From Nitrospirota bacterium (GTDB lineage: Bacteria > Nitrospirota > Leptospirillia > Leptospirillales > Leptospirillaceae), in assembly GCA_021826965.1 (NCBI GenBank), contig JAKAYA010000003.1:45218-109217 (forward strand): a DNA stretch of 64,000 nt. The letters are read 5' to 3'. This document shows positions 17,698 to 27,758 of this stretch, one piece after another. How positions within the stretch are numbered: the first letter of the stretch is position 1; each line of letters starts with the position of its first letter. A program made the translations under genes and the position numbers. The notes under the pieces were generated by a model. That model was not told the DNA's origin, searched no databases, and saw nothing but the letters and a program-made list of their open reading frames with translations.

Positions 17698-18789
17698 TTA
17701 TCTTTCGTTTTCGCCCCGATCCAGGAGCGAAAGGAGCCACTGAGCGGCCGGCCGGCCCGGAGAGAAGGACCAGGCTTTCTTGCCCGCCTCCCGAAGGCGG
17801 TCCGGCGCGTTCAAGACCGCCGAAAGTTCCGCGGCGCGAGCGGCGGTGTCCGAAAGCCCGCCATCGGGCCAGACCCACCCGCCTCCCGCCCGCTGGATGG
17901 CTTCCGCATTGATCCTCTGATGATCCCGGATAGCGCGCGGATAAGGCACGTAAAACGCGGGAGTTCCGGAGTAGGTGATCTCCGCAACGGTCATGGCTCC
18001 CGCCCGCGCAATGACCAGGGAACTCGTCCGGTAACGGCCCGACAGATCCGGATCGAAACCGAGAACCTCCGCTTCCAATCCCAGCGTCCTATAGAGTTCT
18101 CGCGTCTCTTCCGCACCCGCTTCTCCCGCCTGATGGATAATCCGCAGGACAGGGCCCTCCTTTTCCAGAACGGCCTTCAGGATCCCTGGCACCTGCCGGT
18201 TGATCTGCCGGGCTCCCTGGCTTCCTCCCACGACCAGAAGCGTCAGTGTCCCCGAAAAACGTTCTTCGTCAGGCCTCTCCGGACGAATCGCACTCTTCAG
18301 GGGAATGCCCGACGGGGCTTTGTCTCCGTAGGGAAGAACCACACCGGAGACAAACGGTTTCAAAAGGCGGTTCGCCCAACCCGTCACCCCGTTCGGTTCG
18401 AGGAGAAAGACCGGTACTCCCAGGAGAGCGGCAGCCAACACCGATGGAACCTGCACGTATCCCCCCGTACCGACCATCAGATCCGGACGGAAGTCCTTCA
18501 GAATCCGAAGAGCCTCCGAGACTCCGGGAGCGATCCGGGAAACAGCCTGCAGTTTCTCCAGAGGGCTCTTGCCCATAAATCCCGAGGTCAGAATCCCGGA
18601 AAAAGGGATATTTCTCTGCCGGGTCAACCGGTCTTCCAGATTGCCCGGCGTCCCGACATACAGGATGTCGGCGCCGAACTCTTCCCGGGCGGCTTCAAGA
18701 AGAGTGATTGCCGGGACGACATGTCCTCCCGTCCCTCCTCCGGTTACGACCAGACGGGAGATTCTCCCGGAAAGACGGTCAGGAGGCAT
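17698..18789 (-). CDS. murG: UDP-N-acetylglucosamine--lipid II transferase MurG
   Basis: 363 residues; transfers GlcNAc to lipid I on the inner face of the membrane. The G-loop 1 is VTGGGTGGHVVPAITL, G-loop 2 GTGGYVQVPSVLAA, G-loop 3 VVGGSQGARQINRQV, and the C-terminal UDP-sugar motif IARAGAMTVAEITYSGTPA, all as in MurG. ATG 18789 overlaps the end of ftsW by 11 bases and is preferred over the longer open frame inside ftsW. Confidence 0.94.
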   Translation of the reverse strand: MPPDRLSGRISRLVVTGGGTGGHVVPAITLLEAAREEFGADILYVGTPGNLEDRLTRQRNIPFSGILTSGFMGKSPLEKLQAVSRIAPGVSEALRILKDFRPDLMVGTGGYVQVPSVLAAALLGVPVFLLEPNGVTGWANRLLKPFVSGVVLPYGDKAPSGIPLKSAIRPERPDEERFSGTLTLLVVGGSQGARQINRQVPGILKAVLEKEGPVLRIIHQAGEAGAEETRELYRTLGLEAEVLGFDPDLSGRYRTSSLVIARAGAMTVAEITYSGTPAFYVPYPRAIRDHQRINAEAIQRAGGGWVWPDGGLSDTAARAAELSAVLNAPDRLREAGKKAWSFSPGRPAAQWLLSLLDRGENER

Positions 18790-19975
18790 GCGACGATTCC
18801 GGCAAGGACGGGGCTTTTTCCGACACCGGGTCGGGACGGGCAAAACGGGAAACGGAGAGGATGACTCCGACTCCCAGGGCGTTCGCCAGCAGAGAAGACC
18901 CCCCGAAACTCATAAAGGGGAGAGGAATTCCCTTGGTTGGCAGAAGACCGGTGGCGACGCCCATGTTGAAAATCGCCTCGATCGCGATCGACAGTGTAAA
19001 TCCCAGTGCCAGTATCCGCCCCGCAAAATCCGGTGCCCGCTTGGCGACGTGCATTCCCCGGTAGAACACCATCACGAACAGGAACACCACGAAGAGAGTT
19101 CCCACGAGTCCAAGCTGTTCGCCCACCAGGGCAAAGATGAAATCCGTCCCCGGTTCCGGAAGGATTCCTCCGCCCACCCAGTCGTGACCCAGACCTGCTC
19201 CGGTGACGCCCCCCGCACCCAGGGCGACGAGAGACTGCCCGAGTTGGGTGGCCGCCGCCGAAGACGCATGACGGGCCATCCGGAAATTCGAAAACCGCTC
19301 CAGCGTGTAACGATGATGAAACAGGAACCAGAGTGCCACCGGGAGAGACAATGCCGCCATACGCCCCAGAAGGGCGAAAGGGACGTCTCCCAGAAAAAAC
19401 ATCAGGAACAGGACCGCGATCATGAAACAGCACGACCCGAAATCCGGCTCCCGGAGAATCAGCAGGACATAAAGCCCCAAAAACACCCCGAACGAGATCA
19501 GATTCTTGCGCGGAAGCACCGGCGGAACGCCCGGAGAAGACTGTTTTCGGGCCTTCACAAGAAGAGCCGCCGTCAGTATGATCATCGCGTCCCGGGCCAG
19601 TTCGGAAGGCTGGAGGGTGAGTCCCGCCAGATGGATCCAGCGACGGGCCCCGTTCATGACCATCCCCACGTGCGGGATATAGAGCGCGACCAGGGACAGC
19701 ATTCCTCCGCCATAAAGGAAGAGGCGCCACTCGAGCCATCGGTGATAGTCGATGCCCGCGACCACCAGCATGACCGTCAGGGCAATCCCGCCCGAAACCA
19801 GCTGGCGCGAAAAAAGACGAAAGGGCTGATCGGTCGAAATGGCAGCCGACATGACCATGCCGATCCCGATGAAGAGAAGAAAGAAGACCGCAAAGAAAAG
19901 GGTGATGTCGACCTTTCGGGAGGGTCGGGAGATTTCCTCGACTGGTGGCGCCAGATCGCCTTCGCCCGGCTTCAA
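18779..19975 (-). CDS. ftsW: Lipid II polymerase/division protein FtsW (SEDS family)
   Basis: 398 residues with about ten membrane helices. SEDS landmarks are present: NGARRWIHLAGLTLQPSELA, ILREPDFGSCCFM and LPFMSFGGSSLLANALGVG at the C-terminal end. FtsW polymerises glycan strands with its partner FtsI, encoded upstream in the same cluster. The start is TTG 19975, overlapping the murD stop as TTGA; no later ATG would keep the first helix. An N-terminal polar stretch of about 22 residues precedes helix 1. Confidence 0.94.
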   Translation of the reverse strand: MKPGEGDLAPPVEEISRPSRKVDITLFFAVFFLLFIGIGMVMSAAISTDQPFRLFSRQLVSGGIALTVMLVVAGIDYHRWLEWRLFLYGGGMLSLVALYIPHVGMVMNGARRWIHLAGLTLQPSELARDAMIILTAALLVKARKQSSPGVPPVLPRKNLISFGVFLGLYVLLILREPDFGSCCFMIAVLFLMFFLGDVPFALLGRMAALSLPVALWFLFHHRYTLERFSNFRMARHASSAAATQLGQSLVALGAGGVTGAGLGHDWVGGGILPEPGTDFIFALVGEQLGLVGTLFVVFLFVMVFYRGMHVAKRAPDFAGRILALGFTLSIAIEAIFNMGVATGLLPTKGIPLPFMSFGGSSLLANALGVGVILSVSRFARPDPVSEKAPSLPESSHAS

Positions 19976-21438
19976 CGACGTCCCTCACGTCGACGGATCC
20001 AGTTCTCGACGATCGACCGGAATACGCGCCCTCTTTCCTCGTAACCGTGAAACATGTCATAGCTCGAACACGCCGGGGACAGGAGGATTCTGTCGCCCCC
20101 GACGGCCTGGCCGGCGGCGAGTTCGACCGCGTCTTCCATCGAATCCGCCAGGGTGAGGGAAACAAGGTCTCCCAATTCCTCCCGGATTTTCTCCCGCGCT
20201 TCACCCAGGGCCACGATCGATTTGACCGCCCGCGAAATCCCTGCCCGGAGCGGAGCGTAGGGAGCTCCCTTGTCGCGTCCTCCCAGAATCAGATGGACCA
20301 CAGGTTCTTGTCCGACATAGCCTTCCAGCGCCAGGCGGGTCGCATCCACGTTGGTCGCTTTCGAATCGTTCACGAAACGGATTCCTTGCCATTCCCCCAC
20401 CACCTCCATCCGGTGAGGCAACCCACGGAAGGAGGTTACGGCTTTTTCCAGAACACTCGTGAAATCTTCCGGTCTTTTCCCCGCGCGATGCAGATACAGG
20501 ATCGCTCCCAGAAGAGCGGCCGCCAGATTCTGCCGGTTTCCCATCCCTTCGAGAGAGAATCCTTTCAGGTTCCAGGAGAGGAAGGGGAGACCTTCGATGC
20601 CCGAAAGGCGGGCACAGAGTGTTTCGCCGTCGAGCACCAGACCGCCCTCTTCGTCGGGACACGGGCCTCGGGATCCGTAAAACCAGGCCATGCGTGAAGA
20701 GAGAGCGCCCGGTGGAGGAAAGACTCCGCAGGCGGGGTCCCGGTTCAGAACCGAAAAATCCGGCGCCCCCATCGGCAAGAACGCTCTCCACTTGGCCATT
20801 CGGTAATTCTCGACGGAAGCGTAGCGGTCCAGATGGTCCGGAGTGATGTTCAGGAGGAGATTGACCATTGGCCGGAAATCGCCCATCGTCTCCGCCTGAA
20901 AACTCGACAGTTCGACCACCGCAACGGAATGAAGGGGAGCACCCGCACGTCTTTCCATCAGAACCATCTCCGAAAGAGGCGCTCCGAAGTTGCCGCCCAG
21001 AAACACCTGTTCTCCGGCTGCCGAAAGCAGATGGGCCAGAAGAGCGGAAGTCGTGGACTTTCCGTTGGTTCCTCCCACGGCGATGAGAGGGACGGAGGTC
21101 CAGAACGACGCCCACTCCATCTCTCCCACGACGCGCTCATGGTAAAGAGGAGCCTCCCTGTCCGCCCATTTCCGGGGAGGAATGCCCGGACTCACAATGA
21201 CAAAAGGAAGCGAAAGGATTTCCCGGGCGGCAAGAGGATGGCCCTCCAGGACTTCGATCCCTTCTTCCCGCGAAAGGGCGATCGCTTCGGAAGAAGCAAT
21301 CCCTTCGTCCATCAGGCGCACACGATAGCCCAGGTTCCGGGAAAGACGCGCGGCCGCTACGCCCGATCTCCCGGCCCCGATCACGGTGATGATTTCCCCG
21401 TCCGGCGGAAGTTTTCGAACATGCCTTCTTTCGGTCAT
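19972..21438 (-). CDS. murD: UDP-N-acetylmuramoyl-L-alanine--D-glutamate ligase
   Basis: 488 residues. N-terminal ITVIGAGRSGVAAARL binds the UDP moiety, IAVGGTNGKSTTSALLAHL is the ATP P-loop, LNITPDHLDRY and VNDSKATNVDATRLAL are Mur-ligase motifs, and HLILGGRDKGAPY and LLSPACSSYDMF mark the C-terminal domain. It adds D-Glu to UDP-MurNAc-L-Ala. Starts 34 bases after mraY stops and overlaps ftsW by 4 bases. Confidence 0.95.
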   Translation of the reverse strand: MTERRHVRKLPPDGEIITVIGAGRSGVAAARLSRNLGYRVRLMDEGIASSEAIALSREEGIEVLEGHPLAAREILSLPFVIVSPGIPPRKWADREAPLYHERVVGEMEWASFWTSVPLIAVGGTNGKSTTSALLAHLLSAAGEQVFLGGNFGAPLSEMVLMERRAGAPLHSVAVVELSSFQAETMGDFRPMVNLLLNITPDHLDRYASVENYRMAKWRAFLPMGAPDFSVLNRDPACGVFPPPGALSSRMAWFYGSRGPCPDEEGGLVLDGETLCARLSGIEGLPFLSWNLKGFSLEGMGNRQNLAAALLGAILYLHRAGKRPEDFTSVLEKAVTSFRGLPHRMEVVGEWQGIRFVNDSKATNVDATRLALEGYVGQEPVVHLILGGRDKGAPYAPLRAGISRAVKSIVALGEAREKIREELGDLVSLTLADSMEDAVELAAGQAVGGDRILLSPACSSYDMFHGYEERGRVFRSIVENWIRRREGRR

Positions 21439-21472
21439 CGAACGGCTCCGGCCATGATCCGCCTCCCTGGCG

Positions 21473-22546
21473 TCAACGGAGTTTGAACGTGCTCAGGCTC
21501 AGAAGGGCCAGGATGATCGACACGATCCAGAACCGCACGATCACCTTGGGCTCTTCGAGGCCCCCCAGTTCGTAGTGGTGGTGAAGCGGGGCCATCCTCA
21601 ACACCCTTTTCTTGCGAATTTTGAAGGAAAGCACCTGGGCGATGACGGAGACGGCCTCCGCGACAAAGATCCCGCCGAGAAGAAGGAGAAGGAGCTCCTG
21701 TCGCGTCACGATTGCCATCATGCCGATCCCTCCTCCCAGGGCCAACGCTCCCACATCGCCCATGAAGATCGAGGCGGGATAGGAGTTGTACCAGAGGAAT
21801 CCCAGCGAAGAGCCGACCATCGCTCCACAGACGATCGCGAGTTCTCCCGCACCCGGGACCGGAATGATCGCAAGATAACGGGCGAACACTTCATGCCCTG
21901 TCACATAGGTGATGCCCATGAACGCGAGCGATACGACGATCACCGGACCGATCGCCAGACCGTCCAGACCGTCCGTCAGGTTGACGGCGTTCGCTGTACC
22001 CGAAAGCACTCCCACCGCGAAAGGAAGGAACAGGATACCCAGCAACGGATTCAATTCTTTCAGAAAAGGGACGATAATGCGCGTGTCTCCCTGGTTGACC
22101 CAGAGGTACCACAAGCTCAGAAGAACGCCCGTCAGGATCTGGAGGGAAAACTTCTGCCAGGCGAAAAGCCCCTTCGACTGTTTTTTCAGGATCTTCAGAT
22201 AATCGTCCAGAAAACCGATGACTCCGTTTGCTCCAAGAGCCACGAGGACCATCCAGACATAAGGGTCGGAAAGGTCGGCCCACAACAGTGTCGAGACGAA
22301 GATACCCAGGAGGATCAGGACCCCTCCCATCGTCGGAGTTCCCTGCTTGACCAGGTGCGTTTTTGGTCCGTCGTCGCGCACTTCCTGACCGATCTGTACC
22401 CGGCGGAGCCACTGGATGAGCCAGGGACCGAGAGCGAGAAAAAGCACCATCGAAGTGACGGTCGCATAGATGGCGCGGAAGGTAATGTACCGGAAAATGT
22501 TGAAGAAGGGGTATTCCTGATGAAGATGGAAGAGCTGATAGAGCAT
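21473..22546 (-). CDS. mraY: Phospho-N-acetylmuramoyl-pentapeptide transferase
   Basis: 357 residues, about ten membrane helices; forms lipid I from UDP-MurNAc-pentapeptide and undecaprenyl phosphate. GTPTMGGVLIL, FLDDYLKI, NAVNLTDGLDGLAIGP and FMGDVGALALGG are the family motifs holding the catalytic Asp residues and Mg, and MAPLHHHYELGG the conserved His loop. ATG 22546 overlaps the murF stop as TGATG; a longer open frame upstream lies within murF. Confidence 0.96.
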   Translation of the reverse strand: MLYQLFHLHQEYPFFNIFRYITFRAIYATVTSMVLFLALGPWLIQWLRRVQIGQEVRDDGPKTHLVKQGTPTMGGVLILLGIFVSTLLWADLSDPYVWMVLVALGANGVIGFLDDYLKILKKQSKGLFAWQKFSLQILTGVLLSLWYLWVNQGDTRIIVPFLKELNPLLGILFLPFAVGVLSGTANAVNLTDGLDGLAIGPVIVVSLAFMGITYVTGHEVFARYLAIIPVPGAGELAIVCGAMVGSSLGFLWYNSYPASIFMGDVGALALGGGIGMMAIVTRQELLLLLLGGIFVAEAVSVIAQVLSFKIRKKRVLRMAPLHHHYELGGLEEPKVIVRFWIVSIILALLSLSTFKLR

Positions 22547-24036
22547 CAGGCCTCCACGCCGAGAAGGCACGCTTCCCGTTCGAGATGCATCCCCCGGGAA
22601 CCCTTGACCAGAACGACATCCCCCCGGGAAAGCGCCGGAAAAGCGTCCCGGACAGGAGGAGCGGTTTCGGGGAGGCGCACAAGCACGCCGGGATCTCCTC
22701 CGCCGGCCCGATGGCCCTCCTGAAATTGTTCAAAGAACCTTCCCCTGTAAAAAATCGCTGAAAATGGACATTCGGCTGCCATCTTTCCGACTTCCCGGTG
22801 CAGACGGGGGGCATCCGGACCCAGTTCGAGCATGTCCCCGAGAATGGCCAGAAGCTTTCCCTGTTGTCCGCCACCGGTCAAAGCCCTTTCCCGATTCCAG
22901 ACATCGACACACCATTGGAACCCTCCACGCAGGGACAGAGGGTTGGCATTGTAGTGGTCGAGCAGCACGAGGGCGCCTTCCGGCGACCTTTTCTCCTGCA
23001 TGCGACCCGGAAGGGATTGGAAGCCTTCAAGGCGACGCGCTCCCTCCGGGAGTGGCACCCCAAGGGAGAGACCCGCGGCAAGGGCCAGAAGCGCGTCTGT
23101 CGCCAGAAGAGTTGAAGGAGACGGCATTTTCCAGGAAAAAATCCCCGGTTCCCCGGAGGAAGACAGGATCCATTCTCCATCCGGCCCCTTCCGGATGGAG
23201 CCCGAAAGAATCGTCGACCGCGGCGGAAGAGGAAGGGGGGAACGATTGGTCGCTCCATCCTGCGGATGGAGCTCGACAAAAAAGAATTTTTTTCCCGGGT
23301 CCCGGAAGATCGGTGAGGCGGGATAGCGGCGCAGAAGATCCAGAGGGAGGACGATCCCTCCCCCCGGACGAACCCAGTCGAGCAGGCGGGACTTCTCGTT
23401 CCACACGCCTTCCACCGAGCCCAGTGTTTCCAGATGCCCTTCCCCGACCGATGTCACGATGGCGGCGTCCGATAGCAGAACGGACGAAAGATAGTCCATG
23501 TCGCCGGGGTTCCGGATACCCACTTCGAGAACGGCGTCTCCATCGTTTTCACCCCACTCCCACAGGGTGCGGGGAACGCCGATCTCGTTGTTCCAGTTCT
23601 CCCGATTGGAATGGGAACGGGCATTCTTTCCCGAAAGGACGAGCCGAACAAGCTCCCGGGTCGTCGTCTTTCCGGCCGTGCCCGTAAGGGTTACCAGCTT
23701 TTTGCCTTCCCCGAACCGCTTGCGGACGATTGCGCGCGCCAGCCCCTGCAAGGCCAGCCGGGTGTCCTCCACGACCAGAAGAGGGCCGGAGGCGTCCACG
23801 ACGCGCGAGACCAGGGCCGCGCGGGCACCTTTCCGGAAAGCATCCCCGACGTAATCGTGACCGTCGAACCTCTCCCCCGTCAGGGCCACGAACAGCATCC
23901 CGGGACGTAGGTCGCGCGTGTCCGTCGACGCTCCCTGGAAAGGGGTGTCGTCCGGAAGTCCCGGACCCTCTTCCCGAGCAGAAGTTTCCCGAAGAACCTC
24001 CCCCTTGTCGAGCCAGCCCGATCCGACTCCGGTCAA
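22546..24036 (-). CDS. murF: UDP-N-acetylmuramoyl-tripeptide--D-alanyl-D-alanine ligase
   Basis: 496 residues. DTRDLRPGMLFVALTGERFDGH in part marks the MurE/MurF N-terminal domain, TLTGTAGKTTTRELV the P-loop (with TAGK instead of the usual S/TNGKT), ENWNNEIGVP the MurF-specific motif, and VLLDHYNANPLSL the DxYNANP motif. Adds D-Ala-D-Ala made by Ddl. Start TTG 24036 overlaps the murE stop as TTGA. Its stop overlaps mraY. Confidence 0.93.
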   Translation of the reverse strand: MTGVGSGWLDKGEVLRETSAREEGPGLPDDTPFQGASTDTRDLRPGMLFVALTGERFDGHDYVGDAFRKGARAALVSRVVDASGPLLVVEDTRLALQGLARAIVRKRFGEGKKLVTLTGTAGKTTTRELVRLVLSGKNARSHSNRENWNNEIGVPRTLWEWGENDGDAVLEVGIRNPGDMDYLSSVLLSDAAIVTSVGEGHLETLGSVEGVWNEKSRLLDWVRPGGGIVLPLDLLRRYPASPIFRDPGKKFFFVELHPQDGATNRSPLPLPPRSTILSGSIRKGPDGEWILSSSGEPGIFSWKMPSPSTLLATDALLALAAGLSLGVPLPEGARRLEGFQSLPGRMQEKRSPEGALVLLDHYNANPLSLRGGFQWCVDVWNRERALTGGGQQGKLLAILGDMLELGPDAPRLHREVGKMAAECPFSAIFYRGRFFEQFQEGHRAGGGDPGVLVRLPETAPPVRDAFPALSRGDVVLVKGSRGMHLEREACLLGVEA

Positions 24037-25562
24037 GAAACGATCTCCCCGAGAACGAGACGGGCGATCTCCCGATCGTCGAAATGGATTTTTTCCTTGC
24101 CCAGGATCTGGTAGGTTTCATGACCCTTGCCGGCGATGACGACAGCATCGCCCGGAAGAGCCCGGCGAATGGCTTCCGCGATCGCAGATTTCCGTTCGGT
24201 GAGACGGACATACGGCGTGCCGGTTTCCCGGATTCCCGGCTCGATCTCGTCGAGAATCGCCTCCGGGTCTTCGGTCCGGGGGTTATCGGAAGTCACGACG
24301 ACAAAGTCGGACAGGCTTCCGGCCACTTTTCCCATGCGGGGCCGTTTCCCCCGGTCCCGGTCTCCACCGCAACCGAAAACCGTGATCACCTTGCCCCGGG
24401 TGACCGGACGGACAGCCCGCAGGAGGTTGGAAAGAGCGTCGTCCGTATGGGCATAATCCACGATGATCGCAAATCCCGTCGGGGCCTCCACCCGTTCGAA
24501 CCTGCCCGGAACCCCGGAAAGGGAGCGAATGCCTTCCACGATTTTCTCCGGGGGAATATCGAGAGCCTCTCCGCAGCCGATGGCCCCCAGAATGTTCTGG
24601 AGGTTGTAATGTCCGGACAAGGAGGATTCGATGAAAAGGTCCCCCCGGGGGGTGCGGACCTTGCCCCGGATACCCGACAATCCCACATCCACCTGGAGAG
24701 GACGGATCCCGGCTTCGGGCCCTTCGCCATATGTCAGGAACCGGCGTCCGCTTTTCTCGAGTTCCTTTGCAAGTCGTTCTCCGTATTCGTCTCCCGTGTG
24801 GACCACCGCAACCGGATGGCTTCCGTCCGGATTTTTCCAGAACAGAAGCTTGCTCTTTGCTTCGAAGTACGCCTCCATTGTCCGGTGATAGTCGAGATGG
24901 TCCCGTGTCAGGTTCGTAAAATGCACCACGGAGAAAGTCGTTCCCTCCAGACGTCCCTGGTCGAGCGCATGCGAGGAAACCTCCATCGACACAGCCTTCA
25001 ACCCGTTACGGAGGCTGTCGGCGAAGAGGGACTGGATCAGGAGAGCTCCGGGCGTCGTTTGCGGAGCCTCCGACTCTCCCTTGCCGACATCGAAGACGAC
25101 CGTTCCGATCAGTCCACAGGGCATACCTCCCGAACGGCATACGGCCCGCGTCAGGAAACTCGACGTCGTTTTTCCGTTCGTGCCTGTTACGCCAACGACT
25201 TTCAGGGAGACCGACGGGTCGCTCCACCAGGCCGAAGCCAGCTGTCCCGCCGTCCGGGGAAGGTCTTCCACCAGGGAAAGACCGGCAATATCCCGGATCC
25301 GTACGGAGAGCTCCGGGCGACTGTCGATTTCCGAAAAGGCGGTATGGTCGGCCACCAGAAAAGACGCCCCTCGATCAAGGGCCTCGTCGACATATTCCCA
25401 ACGGAAGCCCGACCCCGGACGAACCAGAAACAAAGTGCCGTCCTCAACCTGCCGGGAATTGTCCGCCAGAGACGATACGGTTTCCGGAAAACGGCCCCAG
25501 ACGGGGGGGGGCAGTCTCCGGGACAGCCAGTTTCTGTCATGTGCCGGTCTCTCATTCATCAT
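24033..25562 (-). CDS. murE: UDP-N-acetylmuramoyl-tripeptide synthetase, meso-DAP type
   Basis: 509 residues. P-loop VVGVTGTNGKTTSSFL, SMEVSSHALDQGRL, FTNLTRDHLDYH and VDYAHTDDALSNLL are the Mur-ligase motifs, with FGCGGDRDRGKRP near the C-terminal domain. The specificity motif DNPR (in TSDNPRTEDP) indicates meso-diaminopimelate as the added amino acid, so the cell wall should be the Gram-negative A1-gamma type. Starts with tandem ATG codons at 25562, 90 bases after ftsI. Confidence 0.95.
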   Translation of the reverse strand: MMNERPAHDRNWLSRRLPPPVWGRFPETVSSLADNSRQVEDGTLFLVRPGSGFRWEYVDEALDRGASFLVADHTAFSEIDSRPELSVRIRDIAGLSLVEDLPRTAGQLASAWWSDPSVSLKVVGVTGTNGKTTSSFLTRAVCRSGGMPCGLIGTVVFDVGKGESEAPQTTPGALLIQSLFADSLRNGLKAVSMEVSSHALDQGRLEGTTFSVVHFTNLTRDHLDYHRTMEAYFEAKSKLLFWKNPDGSHPVAVVHTGDEYGERLAKELEKSGRRFLTYGEGPEAGIRPLQVDVGLSGIRGKVRTPRGDLFIESSLSGHYNLQNILGAIGCGEALDIPPEKIVEGIRSLSGVPGRFERVEAPTGFAIIVDYAHTDDALSNLLRAVRPVTRGKVITVFGCGGDRDRGKRPRMGKVAGSLSDFVVVTSDNPRTEDPEAILDEIEPGIRETGTPYVRLTERKSAIAEAIRRALPGDAVVIAGKGHETYQILGKEKIHFDDREIARLVLGEIVS

Positions 25563-25651
25563 GCGAAGCGACCCAATCCTTATTTTCCTCTGGTGAAAAG
25601 TTTCATCCTCACATTTGGGGCAGGAATCTTCGTCCTTCAGGGAGGGGTTGT

Positions 25652-27388
25652 CTACTTAATGTTTTCCGACACGTCGCTTCCAACGCGCCTGTCCACCACC
25701 CGATCGCTGTCAGCCCTTCCCGACCGGGCCAGAGTCTTTTCAGAAGGAATACGGAAACGGACGAGTGCCATTTCGGCGACTTTCCGAAACAGGGGAGCCG
25801 CAACGGTCCCTCCCCAGGACAGCTTCCGGGGCTTGACGACAACAGCCAGGATAACGAGAGACGGATGATCGGCGGGGATGACACCCACAAAGGAGTCGAT
25901 GGTCTGCTTCCGTGTATAGGCATGTTTCGACGGATCATACACCTGGGCTGTTCCGGTTTTGCCCGCGACATCATATCCGTCAATAATGGCGTTGACCCCC
26001 GTTCCACCGGGAGCGACAACATTACGCATCAGATCCAGGAGAGTCCGGCTGGTGCCGGGGGCGATCACCCGTCTCTGCGATTGGGGTTCCCGCCGGAAAA
26101 TCGCGCGTCCGTTGCCGTCGGTTATCTTACGCACCAGATAGGGCTGCATCAGGTGACCGCCGTTAGCGATCGCGCTGACGGCCGTCACAATCTGGATGGG
26201 AGTGACGCCGACTTCCTGTCCCATGGCGAGGCTGTAGATGGAGCGGTGTGACCAGATGGAAGGGGGATGGACGATGCCGGCCGATTCGCCAGGAAAATCC
26301 AGACCGGTCTTCTGACCGAACCCAAAGCTCTGGATATATTTGTAAAACAGGGAGGGCCCCAGTCGCAAGGCCACCTGGGAAATCCCGATATTGCTCGATT
26401 TGGCGAGAATCTGAGCCAACGTCAGGGATTGGGATGGCTCGTCGTCATGAAGCGTTCCTCCTGGAATACGGAATACACCGTCGTGTCCGTCGAACCGGTC
26501 TTCAGGGGTAACCCGGTGTTCATTCAACGCGGCGCTCGCAGTTACAAGCTTGAAAACAGAACCCGGTTCATAGACCATGGAAGTGGCGGGATTGACCCCC
26601 TTCCCCATGCTCCGGTTGTTCGTCGCCATCGCGAGGATCGCCCCCGACCGGGGATCCATGACCAGAACGACCCCTCCTTCGGCGTCGAAGGCTTTCACCT
26701 GCTCGTCGAGAGTGTTCTGGGCATATCGTTGGATGCGCCCGTCGATCGTCGTATAGACCGTATCCCCCCGGAGTCCGTTCAGAGAAACCTGATCACGGGA
26801 AAAATAAGATCTTCCCCGGGCCGAAACCTCCAGGATCCGTCCGCCCCTTCGTCCGCTCAGAAAGGCGTCATACCGTTTTTCCAGACCGGAAACGCCGCTG
26901 TTGTCTGTTCCCGTGGAACCGAGAACCGAATGGGAGGAGTTCCCGCCGGGATAGAAACGCTTTTCCTCCTCCATCAGGAAAAGCCCGGGGATGGAATGGG
27001 CCCGGATCCATCCGGTCTGCCGGAGAGTCAGTCCATGTCGTATCCAGACAAAGTGGGAGCGTTTTTCCAAAAGATGTTCCAGCCGGAAGCGGGATATTCC
27101 CAGGAGCGGGGACAAACGGGCAGCCACATTTCGGGGCGAAAGACGCGAGCGGAACAGGATCGGATCCGCCACCAGGGATGTGATCTCGTGATTGCTGACA
27201 AGAAGGTTGTTCTGACGGTCGAGGATGGCCCCCCTTTCGCCATGGATCTGGAGGAATCGCTGATGTTCCCGGAGAGAGGCCGTCTGATAGCGGGAACGAT
27301 CGAGAAACTGGATGTCCATCAACCGGAGAGACACGCCGAGGAATCCCAGCATCACAGTCAGGACCACAATTTTAGTCCGGAGCTTCAA
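25652..27388 (-). CDS. ftsI: Penicillin-binding protein 3 / division transpeptidase FtsI
   Basis: 578 residues. One N-terminal membrane helix (KIVVLTVMLGFLGVSLRLMD), a PBP dimer domain, then the transpeptidase domain with the catalytic SVFK (in YEPGSVFKLVTA), the SSN motif (KSSNIGISQ) and KTGT (VAGKTGTAQVYD). It crosslinks septal peptidoglycan with FtsW as partner. No PASTA domain. The start at 27388 is TTG with GGGAGGA upstream. The last 25 residues are polar and Arg-rich. Confidence 0.94.
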   Translation of the reverse strand: MKLRTKIVVLTVMLGFLGVSLRLMDIQFLDRSRYQTASLREHQRFLQIHGERGAILDRQNNLLVSNHEITSLVADPILFRSRLSPRNVAARLSPLLGISRFRLEHLLEKRSHFVWIRHGLTLRQTGWIRAHSIPGLFLMEEEKRFYPGGNSSHSVLGSTGTDNSGVSGLEKRYDAFLSGRRGGRILEVSARGRSYFSRDQVSLNGLRGDTVYTTIDGRIQRYAQNTLDEQVKAFDAEGGVVLVMDPRSGAILAMATNNRSMGKGVNPATSMVYEPGSVFKLVTASAALNEHRVTPEDRFDGHDGVFRIPGGTLHDDEPSQSLTLAQILAKSSNIGISQVALRLGPSLFYKYIQSFGFGQKTGLDFPGESAGIVHPPSIWSHRSIYSLAMGQEVGVTPIQIVTAVSAIANGGHLMQPYLVRKITDGNGRAIFRREPQSQRRVIAPGTSRTLLDLMRNVVAPGGTGVNAIIDGYDVAGKTGTAQVYDPSKHAYTRKQTIDSFVGVIPADHPSLVILAVVVKPRKLSWGGTVAAPLFRKVAEMALVRFRIPSEKTLARSGRADSDRVVDRRVGSDVSENIK

Positions 27389-27482
27389 GAGAGTCCTCCC
27401 GCCGGCGCGACACGGTCCGATTCAGCGATGACAAGACGGGTATGTCGACACGGACACCCCCTGTCCGGCTGCCTGCTTCCGC

Positions 27483-27758
27483 TCAGGGAATATAAACCAC
27501 CGTCGCGGGGGGCACGCGCTTCAAGCCGTGTTCCCTGGAGTATTCCCGGACGCGGGTCTCCCGAGTCAGCATGGCTTCTTCCATTTCCAGTGACTTCAGA
27601 AGCTTTTCCTGCTTCAGAATCGCATCCCGGTTGCGCGCCATTTCATGATCGGCCCGAACGGACAGGATGGAAACGCTCATCGCTCCCAGGAAATAGAGCA
27701 GGGCAAGGAAAAAGAAAACCCAGGCAAATCGCGGATGAAGGATACGTTCAAGTCGCAA
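27483..27758 (-). CDS. ftsL: FtsL-like divisome protein
   Basis: 91 residues: a short basic N-terminus, one membrane helix (AWVFFFLALLYFLGAMSV) and a predicted coiled coil (residues 40-75) with heptad Leu and charged residues, ending in KRVPPATVVYIP. Sequence identity in this family is low; size, topology and position between rsmH and ftsI identify it. Start TTG 27758 lies inside the end of rsmH (11-base overlap). Confidence 0.82.
   Translation of the reverse strand: MRLERILHPRFAWVFFFLALLYFLGAMSVSILSVRADHEMARNRDAILKQEKLLKSLEMEEAMLTRETRVREYSREHGLKRVPPATVVYIP

Noticed and set aside
23730..25868. Long open frame (712 codons) on the plus strand opposite murE and murF
   Set aside because: It lies opposite two certain Mur ligases, has low-complexity Arg/Pro-rich translation, no ribosome site and no recognisable domain; a high-GC shadow frame.
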